DNA of 64,000 nucleotides from positions 73,785,060-73,849,059 of the forward strand of contig OU744721.1 of assembly GCA_916613615.1 (NCBI GenBank). The letters run 5' to 3'. The DNA comes from Steromphala cineraria. Taxonomy: Eukaryota > Mollusca > Gastropoda > Trochida > Trochidae. Positions 35,705-47,900 of this stretch are shown piece by piece. A program made the position numbers and the translations under genes. Below the pieces are notes generated by a model, which saw only the letters and a program-made list of their open reading frames with translations, was not told the origin of the DNA and made no database searches. Numbering within the stretch: the first letter of the stretch is position 1; each line of letters opens with the position of its first letter.

Positions 35705-38501
35705 CCTTAACTGCCATTCATTAACATAACACTAAGACTACCGTAGTGACTTACGATCACCTTAGTGCTTTGTGAAAGAAAGCCTTTTTCAAAATTTTGG
35801 CGGTGATCCCAAGACATGAGGAGACACTGTAATTTAATTTGCCTTGATGTTGTACTTCAATTCATGAGTGTAATAAAGAAATATATATATAAGACGAAAA
35901 ACACCAAGAAAGAAAATAAGCAAGCCAGTACTATCATGGTGCATATAAAGACTTCAAATGATCTCTTCAGCGGACGTTCGTCGTTTTTATGTACTTGCTG
36001 AGAGGTACGTCTATCGACACTGAGTTAATGGTCACCTTGAAACTTCGAAATCCTCTAATAGACCCATAATGACATTGGAACGTCCATCAAGGCCAATTTA
36101 CAGAATTAATAATATTTCATTTAAAGAAATTCGATACACAAACTAAATTCCCTGTTTCTCTTGGTTTAACTAAAGATAGACAGATGTTGCATCGTCAACA
36201 CGGACAGAAAAATGATCTTTATGTCACATCGTGAATTTGATGGACGATCATATCATTCAAGGTGAAAAATGTTATTCTGACATAAACCGAAATCATTGTA
36301 AATTTTGATTGAATATACATGATACATCAATGTTTTTGTGTTTGTCGAGGGTTATACAATTAATTTATTTAAAACCAAACATTACTAATTACAATTACAA
36401 CATGTCCAACTCTTTATAGTGGACAATATTCATCATCAAAGGAAGGAAAGAACAAAAAAGGAACTTATAAATTAAGATTGGAGACAAACAACCTCCTAAC
36501 ATCACATAACGTGATGCCTCGTGAAAGACGAGGACTCCTTATATACATATTCCTCTTGGGTAAGGTGTAATGTTCCCACATATGACGACTGAATGTTGAA
36601 CTTGGATATCTGAATTTAAATGTGTAAATACACAGTACCGCTATAAAACATCAGGACTTGTACTCTAACTTATGTTGCAACTCGCCTTTGATCAACGTTG
36701 TTTGTGTATTAGAAACCCCAGAAATCTAAGACTATTCATTTCAGTAACCGACAGCTCACAATATACTTTGGGTGTACATTCTGTTTCATAGCTAACGATT
36801 ATCACTCCGAATGACTTGTATCTGAATTATCAGTAAAACATGCTAACAATGTTTTCATTATTTCAATAATTATCTTACGTTTTTGCACACAAAATATCAT
36901 TATAACTCAATCTAGAGATGTAGCAGACCACAATTGCACTCAACGCACAGGCTCATTCATGCAATTGTGGTGTTAACGTCGTGATGGAACTTGCATTGCA
37001 GATCATAAGATAATCTTGCTAAAATACCAATCAAAGTTGTCCATTGAAACCAGTAACAATGTCTACTGATGGCAGATATCCAAATATTTCCTGCTTGATC
37101 GCATTCCTATTACCAGTATCCTATTTCCTCTATCAGTATTCCCAGTATAGTTCACTTCATCTTCTTAACTAGTTCCAGTTGTCTGCATTGGCCGGGATGT
37201 CAATAGGTTAGTTGACCATAGCTCACCGAGTTGTAGATGATAACCTCAGTATTGACTCAACAGGACACAAGAAAAAGAACAAGAAAACGGCAAGTGTCTT
37301 GACCGTCTTAGAGACTCAAAGATATACTCCGATTTTTGGCGTGTTCAAACGGTTTAATTAAACAGTAGATATTATAATAGTGAGTGAGTTATCGTTTAGC
37401 TTTGCTTGGGCAGTTTTGTAGCCATTAGCGGTAATAGATCAATAGATGAAATGATTGAAAGCATATATATTTATCATAGGTTCCTTTAATTTAACCTTTT
37501 ACATTAAAAGGAGTAAACTTAAAATATATAATAAATAATAACATATCAATTGTAACAATAGATGAAATAATGAATACATTTACAGAACCATTTGCAAAGA
37601 GTTATGTGTTTATGATATACATGTAGGTCTGTTCATATTATTGATCAAACAATAACCAAAATCGTTCGTGGGCGAAATGATAACTGTCAAGGCAAAAATT
37701 AACTTTAGAGGAAAAAGAATATATTTCAGGCTATTTTTTCTCTTGGTGAAATTGTGTAAGAAGTAAACTGTAAATGAATTAAATGAATTACATATGACAT
37801 TATTACCTCAAGTGTATCCTAAAATAGAACATTTCATAACGATTATTTCCTTTCTGTGAGCGTTTGACTTTTTACTATCATTTTTATATAAACAATAACA
37901 TTCTTAATGAGTTGACGATTTATTCATTCATTTCATTTGTTTTGTCAATTAATACTGATACATTTTTGTTCAATTATAAGACCATTGCATCCATACGTTA
38001 AGAAGTTGTTACGTGTATTCTCCTTTATAATGTAATGATTAAAAGTTAATTTACTTCAGGTTAAACACTAAAAGGACAGTTTCATATTTAGCACAAGCAA
38101 CCTAAGGGTTAACAATTACAAAGCATGATTTTATGACGTATTGACATTGCATCGTCACAATATGGTAAGATTGAAAGAAGAAAGATATATGTGTTATAAA
38201 GAGAATAGAGTATTCAAGAAATATCATGACAAGTACAAGTACTTTTTGTTGTTGACTTATGGAGCTGGACATAACTATTGATGAAACATTCCTCGAGTGA
38301 TTTGTTCTGACTGGGTAATGTACTGATACAGACCTGCCCATTTACATTCATATCCCATCAATGATCACGTAAATTACATATAGTTACTTTATATTGTCAT
38401 GTTACATGCATTTTCACTTTGCATGCCATAAGACATGGCTCTAAGTTGAAATATTTGAGACAATGAAAGAATACATACATTGTTGACCCATATCTGTCAG
38501 C

Positions 38502-38783
38502 ATGATAGCTATCTCTCGTTTGATTTTGGTAATCACTTCTGTATACATAATATTAACAGATCAAGTTTCAGTGCCTATCAAGCACTGTCACATATCCTGC
38601 CTTCAGTTTCTTCGACACATCTCTTCACATTTACTTGTATATAGAGATAGGTCCCGAACAGGCATGAATCCGTTGTACAATGTCAGTCAATGCTACAACA
38701 TTATATGGTCTCACTTGACGATGAATCTCGACTGTTGTGGACTCGTATCCGTCATATTTTGCTTATGGCTACGACTTTCGTAA
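38502..38783 (+). pseudogene. Secreted-protein-like frame, unit B (3' frame altered)
   Basis: ATG at 38,502 begins a leader-like run (M-I-A-I-S-R-L-I-L-V-I-T-S-V-Y-I-I-L-T). It is followed by a Cys-containing region (K-H-C-H-I-S-C) and Y-R-D-R-S-R-T-G-M-N-P-L-Y-N-V-S-Q-C. After that Cys, B lacks 4 bases present in C, so the two copies end in different frames. B runs 93 codons to 38,783. Either copy may be the derived one. The family is not recognised. Confidence 0.3.
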
Positions 38784-40554
38784 ACATGTTTTATTCATTG
38801 TTTTGATACATATACAATGTATATATATGAAAATATATTTAAGTATAAGCCTCCAACAAAAAATAGCCTTTTCATGATTTTTTTGTCCAATCCCTTTTTG
38901 TAAAATGTAACCACAAAGATTTGAAAAAAATAGAAATATTGAATATTCCTTGGCCTTAAAACCATCTAATCAAACACCGTCTTGAAATGCCGTTTTCATC
39001 AGTTATCATCTTGACCCTTTAAAACTAAAACACAAGTTTAATACAAAGATGTATAAACGTGTGTACAAAAAAACTTGCAGGAAACTTTGTTACATGTTAA
39101 ATGGTCAAAACTTCCTAACTGACTGATGTATGTATGACTCTGTGCAGGTTGTTTATTTCCGAAAGGAAATGAGATTGCTCGGGGAGAGAGCCACCTACTT
39201 ATAGAGGAATCAATGGATGAATTGAAAGTCATTTCAAACGTCGCGAATATCGGTGTTTGCTTGTCGTGATGTGTTGACATATAAAGTAAATTCATTAAAG
39301 AAACAAGGTTAGGGTCACCTATCTCCACGAGTTACCCTGCTCCTAATGTTCGCTAGGAGAATGACGAAGATACGGAGTTTCCCACTCGGCATTCACTTTG
39401 TTAGAATAACACAATTTTATTCCACTTTCGATATCTTTCCCGCTTTTGTGTAATTGTTGCTATAAATATTAGGTGGATGGGCGGTGACATTGATGATACA
39501 CTAAGGGATACAAATGTGCGTCATCTGTTTGCTGTACGTGGTATGATGAATTGGAATTGTTTGCTTATTCATGGCACGTGTAAACGATGCGTTTGAAAAC
39601 AGGACACTTGACGTGCTTCTGACACTCATGTCATTGTCAGTTTCTCTTTCTCAAACGCAAAAAATAATTTGAAAAAATAGGCCGTTCTTAAAATTTGACT
39701 TGATTATGAATGAAATATTTAGCTTTGTCTATGTGGCCAATGTGGTATAGTAATATTCAATATGATTGGTAATACAAAACAATTCTATTTACCCATTGTA
39801 AAAATGTATGGATTTGTGAAATAAGCTGCACAAAAACATTGACTGAAAGGTGATAGTTTTTCCCGAATAATAATCTAACGAGGCACATATATTCGACCCA
39901 ATTACCTTACAATAACCAGTATCCCATTTGCCTATCAGGATCTCCTAAGTATCTACAGTCATCTTCCCCCAGTTGGCTGAAGAAAACCAGATGTAAAGAA
40001 GTTACCGACTGTAATATAAACATCAAAGCCTTAGAATATATTACTTATCTCCAAATGAACTTCATGCACTGAACATAATGTGAGCTTCTCCTGTTATTAT
40101 CGGGTTATCTGAGAGCATAGCGCTGTTTAATCCTTTTTGATTAAACGGTACAAAAACTATAACCTTAATCTATGACCAAATAGTCATTTACATATAAACC
40201 AACACAAGGGGAAGACCTAAATTGTTAGTAAAAAGAAGAAACATTAAAAACTCTTGCTACTGTGATATGCTATTTTATTTGTTTGCTCTTCACACGTTAT
40301 GAGCAAGACTCGAGGACAAAAGCTTCATCATTTTGGTTAATACGATAGCACGGTTTGAAGGTAGAAACATGATGTATATGATATGATAATATAACTATTC
40401 CTACAGATATACCTTTATTATTTAGTAAAATATCTGACCATTGTTAAAAGGCATGCCCACGCAAACTAGTATTTATACTTCTAAAACAGGTAAGTTATAA
40501 TACCTAGTGTCAATGAGATTTTTAATGCAAGTAATTGTACCTTTATGAGCCAAA

Positions 40555-40565
40555 GGGGGGGGGGG
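40555..40565. repeat. Run of 11 G, unit B
   Basis: Eleven consecutive G followed by AGCGTGTGTGGGC. It is conspicuous in AT-rich DNA. The region is deleted in unit C. Confidence 0.9.
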
Positions 40566-41296
40566 AGCGTGTGTGGGCTGCATCGAGATATGGTTTATGA
40601 GTCTTTAATGAACATCAAACAAATGAAATTGCGATCACTTCGCTTAGAGTGAATGACTACGATGAACCCGTTCTACTTCATTAGTATAAACGAAAAGCAG
40701 TGGTCAAACGGAAATGTCTCCGACTTATTATACACTCTTTTGTAAACACTGTCAGACTAAGTGTCTAACTTGAGAGCAACGTGTAACAATTTGCTAAAAT
40801 TAAGAAAGAGGATTCCACCACCTCATGTATTGAAAAAAAACACACATCAAACATATCAGTATTATCAGAAACCATAATCATTATTATGTTTATGTGTTAC
40901 ACGGAAAATTAAATATACAAATCCTTTTATCATCAATGTTTCAGGAAATACCCGGAGGCACTTTGAAAAACTTGTAACTGATAAGCAGAGAATAATAAGA
41001 TACATGTTCATGCAGACGCATTCTGCACTATTTTGTCAATGAAATTGCAAACTCAAGTATTTTGTTTATATCACAGAATCGACATTTCAGTTATAATGTT
41101 GCATGATAAATCTGTGAAAACGTATAAGCTGGGTACAAACTTTCTGATAAACAAAAATCTGATAAATAGTACGTATTCTTTTTGTAAATGATCTTTTAAA
41201 TAATAAACATATATTTTCTAAAAGTAACACAATATTCAAATACATTTGGGTAATTTTGGTGATATCACACTTATTGACATAAGATACAAGTTCGTG

Positions 41297-41323
41297 TATA
41301 AATATAAATATAAATATAAATAA
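41297..41323. repeat. (ATAAAT)n microsatellite, unit B
   Basis: Repeated ATAAAT units at the right end of unit B. Unit C has the related ATAAATATAAATATAAG at 63,194-63,215. Confidence 0.8.
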
Positions 41324-42257
41324 TCAATGAGATTAAATGATGAATGAGACGACTGATGAATTTTGTCGCAAAGTTGTTCATAACACATTTACATTCGTAT
41401 TCGTCTTGCATCGCAACGTCCCCTTTCATTTATAACAATCTGTCTAAACCTATGAAACAAAATCAGTATTTGATTTTTCATTGACATATTCAGCAAATTA
41501 ACCAACCTTGGTCAATGTTGAGCAGCTTTTTTTCCATTTATACTTAACACATCTCTTGAAGCACCTGAGAATGAAGGAGACATTGCTGGTCGAGATTGTC
41601 TTGATTCAGTTCTTCGATGTTTTCTCTGATGCATGTAATAAGAGAAATTAATAACTGTGAAATCATTGATGTTTTAATTGTTTCTTTATGGTGGACAAGG
41701 GGTCCATTAAATATGTTTTACTAATGAGAAGTAATACTGATTTGGAGACCACACCCTGATGCTATACAAGATGTTCCTGCATGTTTGGTAACAACATCAA
41801 CATGGGTGGCATTTTCGAAATTTGCGGAATTTGCAGGAATTCCGTTATCACAACTCATCAAATGTCTTTCACATTGAAATTTTGTTATTTTGTAATAACA
41901 TCTCATATTCATTTTGAGTTCATCCACACAAAACTCTAGCTTTAAAATATTTTTATATAAAAACCATTATCTGGAGAAATTGTAGTTTGACATAGCTTTA
42001 TCTCAATAACATGTTATAAGCAAAAGAGAATGGTTGCTAAAGTATCTTACATTGAGGACATCAAATAATGTTCATATCAGAAGCAGGGATATTGGAAGAA
42101 ATCGATTTCGTGCGGAAATAAAGTAAGCCCAGTGATGTGCACATCCTCCTACTTATGACACAGAAATATGTACCAGGTAAAGTACGTAAATAAATCAATG
42201 AACACTTGCATATTGACTTATTCCCTTTGAAATCTGATGGCTAATCAAGAAAAAGAG

Positions 42258-42492
42258 TACTTAACTAATATAGTTAATTCTTTGTATAGTGTATAGTAAT
42301 TAGATAATTGTGTCATGAGAGGTTTTAAAAACACATCGGTTAAAACACCAAAATCAGAGATTTTTCAGAAGAAAAAAGACTAATATAGTTGAATCTTTGT
42401 ATAGTGAATTAAAACGTAATTATAGAATGGTGTCATCAGAGGTTTTAAAAACACATTGGTTAAAACACCAAAATCAAACAGAGATTTTTCAC
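42258..42492. repeat. Private ~115-bp tandem duplication in unit C
   Basis: A block containing ACTAATATAGTT, TCTTTGTATAGTG, GAGGTTTTAAAAACACAT and GGTTAAAACACCAAAATCA occurs twice in direct orientation here. It occurs once at the matching place in A (about 350-480) and B (about 21,375-21,490). It is a unit-C-specific expansion. Confidence 0.75.
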
Positions 42493-45400
42493 AGATAAAA
42501 GACCCTACCATTGCAATGATCACATCACAATATCTGCTGACAAAGGAATATAATTGTAAATCAAATTCTAATTGACATTATTTGAGGAGCACATTGTATC
42601 ACTTTGTTAGTCTGTAACTTTGATATCATAAATACTTGAATAACTGTTCATTATGGTCGAACAAGGATCCATAAACATGTTTAACTCTTGAGAGGTGGGA
42701 CAGATTTTGTTACCACGTCTGTTGATGCATATGTGGTTACAATAGCAACATGGGTGACATCTTCAAAATAGGCGGAATGGGTAGTGACTCTGTAATCCCA
42801 AATCAACTCTTCTACAATTGAATAATGATACATGTAGCTTATATGTACAGTATGTCTCATAATTGTTTGGAGCTCATCTACACAAAACTGTATCTTTGAA
42901 AGCTCTCACTGAAAACATTATCTGGGGTAATTGGGGGAGATGTATTTGGGAGTAAACTGTTATTAGATTGATAGAACTTTCTCTTAATAACTTGTATAAA
43001 AATAGTACATGGTATAAGCCAAAAAGGGATCATTTCTGTAGTAACCTACATTGAGAAAATCAATGTTTTTAAAAATTCTAAAAAGGGAGAGGAATACTGT
43101 TATAAACGTTTACAAAAGTACCATGATACATCATGAAAACAGCTTATAATTATGCAGACATCTGCAGATAGAGAGATAGTCGCAAGGACTTGATTTATTT
43201 CCCAGGTTAAGAAAAACAGATAAAACGGTTATTTCATGTAACAATGAGTTTTTTCATTGAAAACCCGATGGTTTAGATTAAGATTCATGTCAAAATGTAA
43301 GATAAATAGAAACACGTATTTCAATATACCTACCAATCTTAGTGGGAGATGGTATGTATAAAAACTGAGAGTTCAGTGTCATCGATCAATAAACGTCTAC
43401 ATATTTGGAAAGATGACTGTTTGTTTTATGTATCAAGTGGACTGAACAAAACTGTAAATTCCTAACAGGCCTAGCGTGTAATACATACGTTTATGTTATA
43501 CTATTTTATTTATATAAATGTCAAAAAATGCAAGTAAATTTTCAATATTTTACGGCTCGTGAGCAGTATTCGACAACAGCTGATATAGTGTGTTGTTTCT
43601 GCTTTGATCCATGAGTATTTGAAGTGTACTTGGCAACAAATTGCGATTATTTGGACTATCACTTTGTTATTGTCATAAAGATTAACAAGTTTAGTTGAAG
43701 AAAATTTGTCATGTGAGAGGAAAATGTTTTTCTTCTTTGCAATCCCTTCCTAAACACAACTTAATCTACAGAATCATTAATACAGTAAATGACGTCAACC
43801 AAATTGCATATAAAATTGCAATTGGTCAGTGTGTTTATTACACTGACATACCAATAAAGTGAAGAATATTCAATAGTCCTTGTGTCAAAGGATTAGTACT
43901 TTGACGATCATGTTTTTCTAATCGTTCAAAAATATCAAAACTCGAGACATTTAACCATACATGAAGAATGCTTTTGCTCTTTATTTATTGATCAAATCAC
44001 TATTTTCATGACATAATTATCAACAACACGTTTTTTTGTGTATTCCTTTTTTACTACAGTAAATGCATATTTCCAATATTATGTGCTTAAACTTCCCAAT
44101 AATAACTCCATATTCTCGACTCAAAATCGTTGACTTAAAGAACAACCAACATAATTCGCATTTTTAACACAAGGAGTTTAAACGAACATAAAGAATTTGT
44201 CGACTATCAGAAGGATCACTTACACACTTTTACAATAATTAGTTTGGCGTCTTTTCAAGCAATAATGCTTATTTGACATGTCTGCACTCAACGATTGAGC
44301 CAAATCAATTAGTGTGCAAGTATGGTGTCATGATGACTTGGAAATGCTTGAATTGGTTAAGAAAATAAAGTATATCATCTTTAAAAGACACGTTAACGTA
44401 AATATTGGTATTCATTTAAGGAGGGTGTACCAATAAATTCCTTAAAACTGTTTTTTAGAGGTCAGTGTGTTTCCAAAACTAAATTACACCGAATGTAACC
44501 TGAACATAAGGTGGCTACTATAAAATTTTGTTACAATATTGGTAGGCAAGTTTGCTGATTAGTTGTCTGATTTTCTTCAAAATAAACAGAAAACTACATA
44601 AAATTCAAAAGTTAATTTAGAATTTATCAAAAGTTTATGAACTCAAACAAGAGGTGCCATGTTCGGACTATCATCTTAATTCCTCATTGAAATTACTTCC
44701 GTCATAAAAAAGATTTGCCATCCAGAAAACATAATCAATCAATCTTCTCTGATACAATTCATAAATGATGTGAAATCACGCATGAAGAATTACTTCAAAA
44801 CATCCAGGTAGGATTTAGTTAAAGGAAACATTGAAACGTCCTGAAATTCCAATTACTAAGCTATGATTGAATTCAGTTGAAATTGACACGTGCTTTATCC
44901 ATCTGTTGTCAATGAAATATCTTCTTAACGAATTTCATGATCTCATCTAGACTGATCAACTCGGAAACTACCTTTGGGAATAGAAAGTTATCTGATTAAA
45001 TATTGTTTACCTTCTTAATCTAGAAATGTGGTCAAGAGAAACTTGTGGAGACACTGTACAACGAAGATTGTGTTTAAATACATATTACAATGAATGGAAA
45101 AGACTGGATTCCATGAAATATGTAACTTTGTTGTAAGGCATATTCATTAAGCATGTCGTATGGATAGACTTTTAAGTACTTCTTTCTTAACATTTTCTAT
45201 AATAGACCAAAAAAGGTAATTTTAGTATGCAGAAAAGATCAAAGGCGCCAACAGTCCTTCCTTAGGGAAGTTCAGTGTGACATGAGGAAAATGGTGTTGT
45301 GACTTCCTAAAGGTAACCCCGATTGAGAATTTTCAATTATAGTATAACCTCAAACACATCAACAATCGGATTCGTAATTTAACTATAAACGTTCATATCA

Positions 45401-46410
45401 AACTATACTTATTATCAAAACACCTAATGGTACATGTAGGGGCTACTCTTTGTCTTGATTATGCATTAAGTTCGGCTTTGCATCCAGCGATGACTATTAT
45501 CTCTTTAAGAGATGTATTTCTTAGAATGCTACAGAAAACTGAATTGTACCAGAATATTATCAGTCAGCATGAACCCTAAACGGACAAGGATAAGATTTAT
45601 TTCAATTGATATTGATATCACTAGAGTAGGTAGAGTTGAAAGTCATTCATGTTTTAATTGATTGATTTTAAAAACATTAACCAACAAAGAAAAACTGATG
45701 CATCTATGTGTAAAAGAAGTTTCAGATCTAATCATTAACTAACACCAATACCAAATATTAGCACCCGAGCTTGTTTTGGTTTCTAAGGGTCAGCAACGGG
45801 GTTAGATCTAGGACACTTTGATCTCAGATAAAAGCGTAAGGGAATAGGCTCCTATATTATTGGTTCCCCAGTGACACGGATAGTTTAACAGCTAAGAGCC
45901 TGTTTTATCAGTTACTAGTTTAAAATCATATATTATCGTGTAATTCAAACATAATTACTTTAGTTAAAAGCGAAAAGTAGTAAAATGTCCATAGAAAATA
46001 GGAACATTTTCAGTTGTAAACTTAATGTTAATGTTCACATTTTCATTCAAACATTCCAAACATTTTTAATCTTAAAGCACATTCTTTCGAAAGTATAATA
46101 ATTTCGCCTAATCATTATTAGTCAGTCATCTGTAACCTATCATACCTGAAAATATACAAATATCAATTAATATCAAACATAGATAGAAATTCTAAGTTTA
46201 CGTAAACACATGGTTAGATTTTGGATAGTTTATGATTAGATAAAACCTAAAAGTTTATAAACCTGAGTAGATATTTCTAGATTTTCATCAAATGAGAAAT
46301 CATTTAAGTTTTGGTTTAATGCCAAATTAATATTAAAACGCAAAACAAATTACCTATGATAAATCACCTTACATTTCATAAAAATGTCATTAAGAAAAGT
46401 GCACATATTA

Positions 46411-46749
46411 AAGGGGCAGTAGCACGTTTTTTCAAAATTTTATATTTAATTTAAGTTAATGCTAAACGTAATATTTTGACAGTGTCAAACCTCATTACAC
46501 AAGCCAATCATCCATAGTCAGAAAAAAAAGTATGAAGATTCACATAAAATCCATTGGCGGCCATTTTATATAAACACTTTTAATTTATTTTCTGCAAGAA
46601 AAGGGAATCCATTGGCTAAACTTTACGTTATATATTTGAAGTATTACTTCTCCATTTAGTTTAAATACGTTGTCTTTCAATTGGAACCATTAATTTTCAT
46701 TTTCCTGACATCACCTTATAATCCCCCTAAAAACGTGCTACTGCCCCTT
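46411..46749. mobile_element. TA-flanked MITE, unit C copy
   Basis: TA (46,409-46,410) + AAGGGGCAGTAGCACG at left, and CGTGCTACTGCCCCTT + TA (46,750-46,751) at right. The inverted termini are perfect for at least 20 bp. The empty site ACATATTTAGTGATGA is present in B (25,627). Same family as 23,208-23,560 and inserted at an unrelated position. Confidence 0.9.
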
Positions 46750-46798
46750 TAAGTGATGCCGTACTTTATGTTTAGTATGTATCATATACACGATAACG

Positions 46799-46842
46799 TA
46801 AATGTAAGTTCTCTGTTGCGTAAATGTAAGTTCTCTGTTGCG
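46799..46842. repeat. 22-bp perfect tandem duplication, unit C only
   Basis: The 22-bp word beginning TAAATGTAAGTTCTC occurs twice in immediate succession. A (4,861) and B (25,680) have one copy. It sits just upstream of the predicted acceptor at 46,874. Confidence 0.9.
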
Positions 46843-46874
46843 TCAAGCAGACACAGTATCATGTCCTATTACAG

Positions 46875-47044
46875 ATGTTGACACTGGTCTAGAGAGCACT
46901 TGGTTAGCAAATCGAAGTTCTCAAGTCATGTTGATCCTACCACATCTGTTTTTAAAAGTATTTCTGACTAAAAAAGATATATTTGATCATATTTGGTTCA
47001 GCATCCTTTTTTTGCAATTTCAAAAGGCAAGCGAAAGCAAATAG
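46875..47044 (+). CDS. Upstream D-V-D-T exon candidate, unit C (open)
   Basis: The acceptor CCTATTACAG precedes a frame reading D-V-D-T-G-L-E-S-T-W-L-A-N-R, then a hydrophobic run M-L-I-L-P-H-L-F-L-K-V-F-L. That run aligns with the membrane-like segment of the downstream paralogue. The last ~25 codons arise because a ~230-bp deletion joined this exon to the antisense of the L-S-G exon (47,071), so the C-terminus is chimeric. A 22-bp tandem duplication lies just upstream. If expressed, it would be the terminal exon of a membrane-anchored protein. Function unknown; coding status is inferred only from inter-unit conservation. Confidence 0.3.
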
Positions 47045-47071
47045 AACAAAGGCCAAAACCATAACTGACAT
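46977..47071 (-). pseudogene. Signal-peptide/L-S-G exon, unit C (truncated by deletion)
   Basis: The leader M-S-V-M-V-L-A-F-V-L-F-A-F-A-C-L-L-K and the following linker are present. About 30 codons in, the sequence jumps to the antisense of the D-V-D-T exon (B equivalent 25,840 to 26,062 missing). The L-S-G motif and the donor are gone. Confidence 0.5.
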
Positions 47072-47718
47072 TCACAGTACAAAATCTATGTCACAGAAAT
47101 ATCAGTTAATTAGGGTCAGTGGAAAGGTTAGTTCTGTAGGGAAAAGACAATATCTCGAAAGAGTCTCATTTATGATTGATATAAATCTTTATTTCGAGTT
47201 CCTTCCCATGAGACATGATAGCTTCATATGTCATAAGATATTAGTCATTTTCAGTTAACGAATAATTCGTTTTGATAAAAATTATTCATATTTTAACAAA
47301 ACATTAACCAGACACCAATAATTTTATTCAAACTACTGCAAATATATGTTATTGTTTATGTGACATAACTTTATACATCACCTTACTCTTTGGTATTAAG
47401 TATATCTAAACAAATTGTGGTGTATACTTTCTTTTGCCTGGAGGTTTATATGTAAACTTAGTAAATTGCACAAACTTGTTAACATAATGTAACAGTTGCA
47501 TAGATCTAGATACATTGTTAAAACAAAAAGCAAAAGTGATGTCCCACAATGGTGAATGCTTCATTAATCAGTTACTGTGTATGCCAAACGTTGCCAGTTT
47601 CTATCACTGTTCATACAATCAAATCACTCCGTATGGATACAGTTAGATTATGATTTTTTCTATTGTTAACATTAACTTAGTATTTTTATTAATCATGACA
47701 TGTTTATTGTCCAGTTAG

Positions 47719-47900
47719 ATGTGGACACAACACTAGAGAAAACTTGGATAGCAGCAGGAGCCGAGGCTCGTAAATCAGCTTTGTCAATACCCATCTCGCT
47801 ATTACTCTTGACCTTATTCTTTCTAATGGATTTGAAGATAAGATTACGCGGGAGGTTTGTGATTAACAACGTTCAGAAACACACGGCCATATCAATATAA
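47719..47900 (+). CDS. Downstream D-V-D-T terminal exon candidate with membrane segment, unit C
   Basis: Third copy of the same frame. The acceptor TCCAGTTAG and motif D-V-D-T-T-L-E-K-T-W-I-A are intact and the membrane-like run is unchanged. The cytoplasmic-side residues are altered (R-L-R-G-R-F-V-I-N-N) and the last residues are replaced (H-T-A-I-S-I), with the stop 3 bp later relative to the exon start than in A and B. The hydrophobic core is the best preserved part across the three units. Confidence 0.4.

Larger units (their letters stand above)
20280..41646. repeat. Tandem segmental duplication, unit B (full length)
   Basis: This is the complete middle copy. Its left part pairs with A and with C; its right part (about 34,590-41,646) pairs only with C (56,300-63,543), because A carries unrelated DNA there. 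It has lost about 470 bp present in A and C (A 3,000-3,455) and about 85 bp at 29,910. It carries private insertions at 20,396-20,880 and 23,208-23,560. From 36,000 to 38,500 and 39,400 to 41,640 I see only B/C paralogy, AT-rich spacer and a (AAATAT)n-type microsatellite near 41,300. Confidence 0.92.

Noticed and set aside
35816..36001. 61-codon ATG frame, longer in C (57,519-57,752)
   Set aside because: It differs in length by a frameshift near the end and has a Lys/Ile/Asn-rich composition typical of AT-rich DNA; not enough support.
39038..39328. Minus-strand 96-codon frame, partly shared with 60,825-61,025
   Set aside because: The unit C version is shortened by a stop and no start context, acceptor or family pattern was convincing.
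41297..41323. CRISPR-like or other structured repeat array
   Set aside because: It is a simple microsatellite, with no spacers, in a eukaryotic context.
41721..41927. Minus-strand 68-codon frame at the unit C head
   Set aside because: The B copy (20,890-21,060) has stops, and the region belongs to the nested non-coding sub-repeats.
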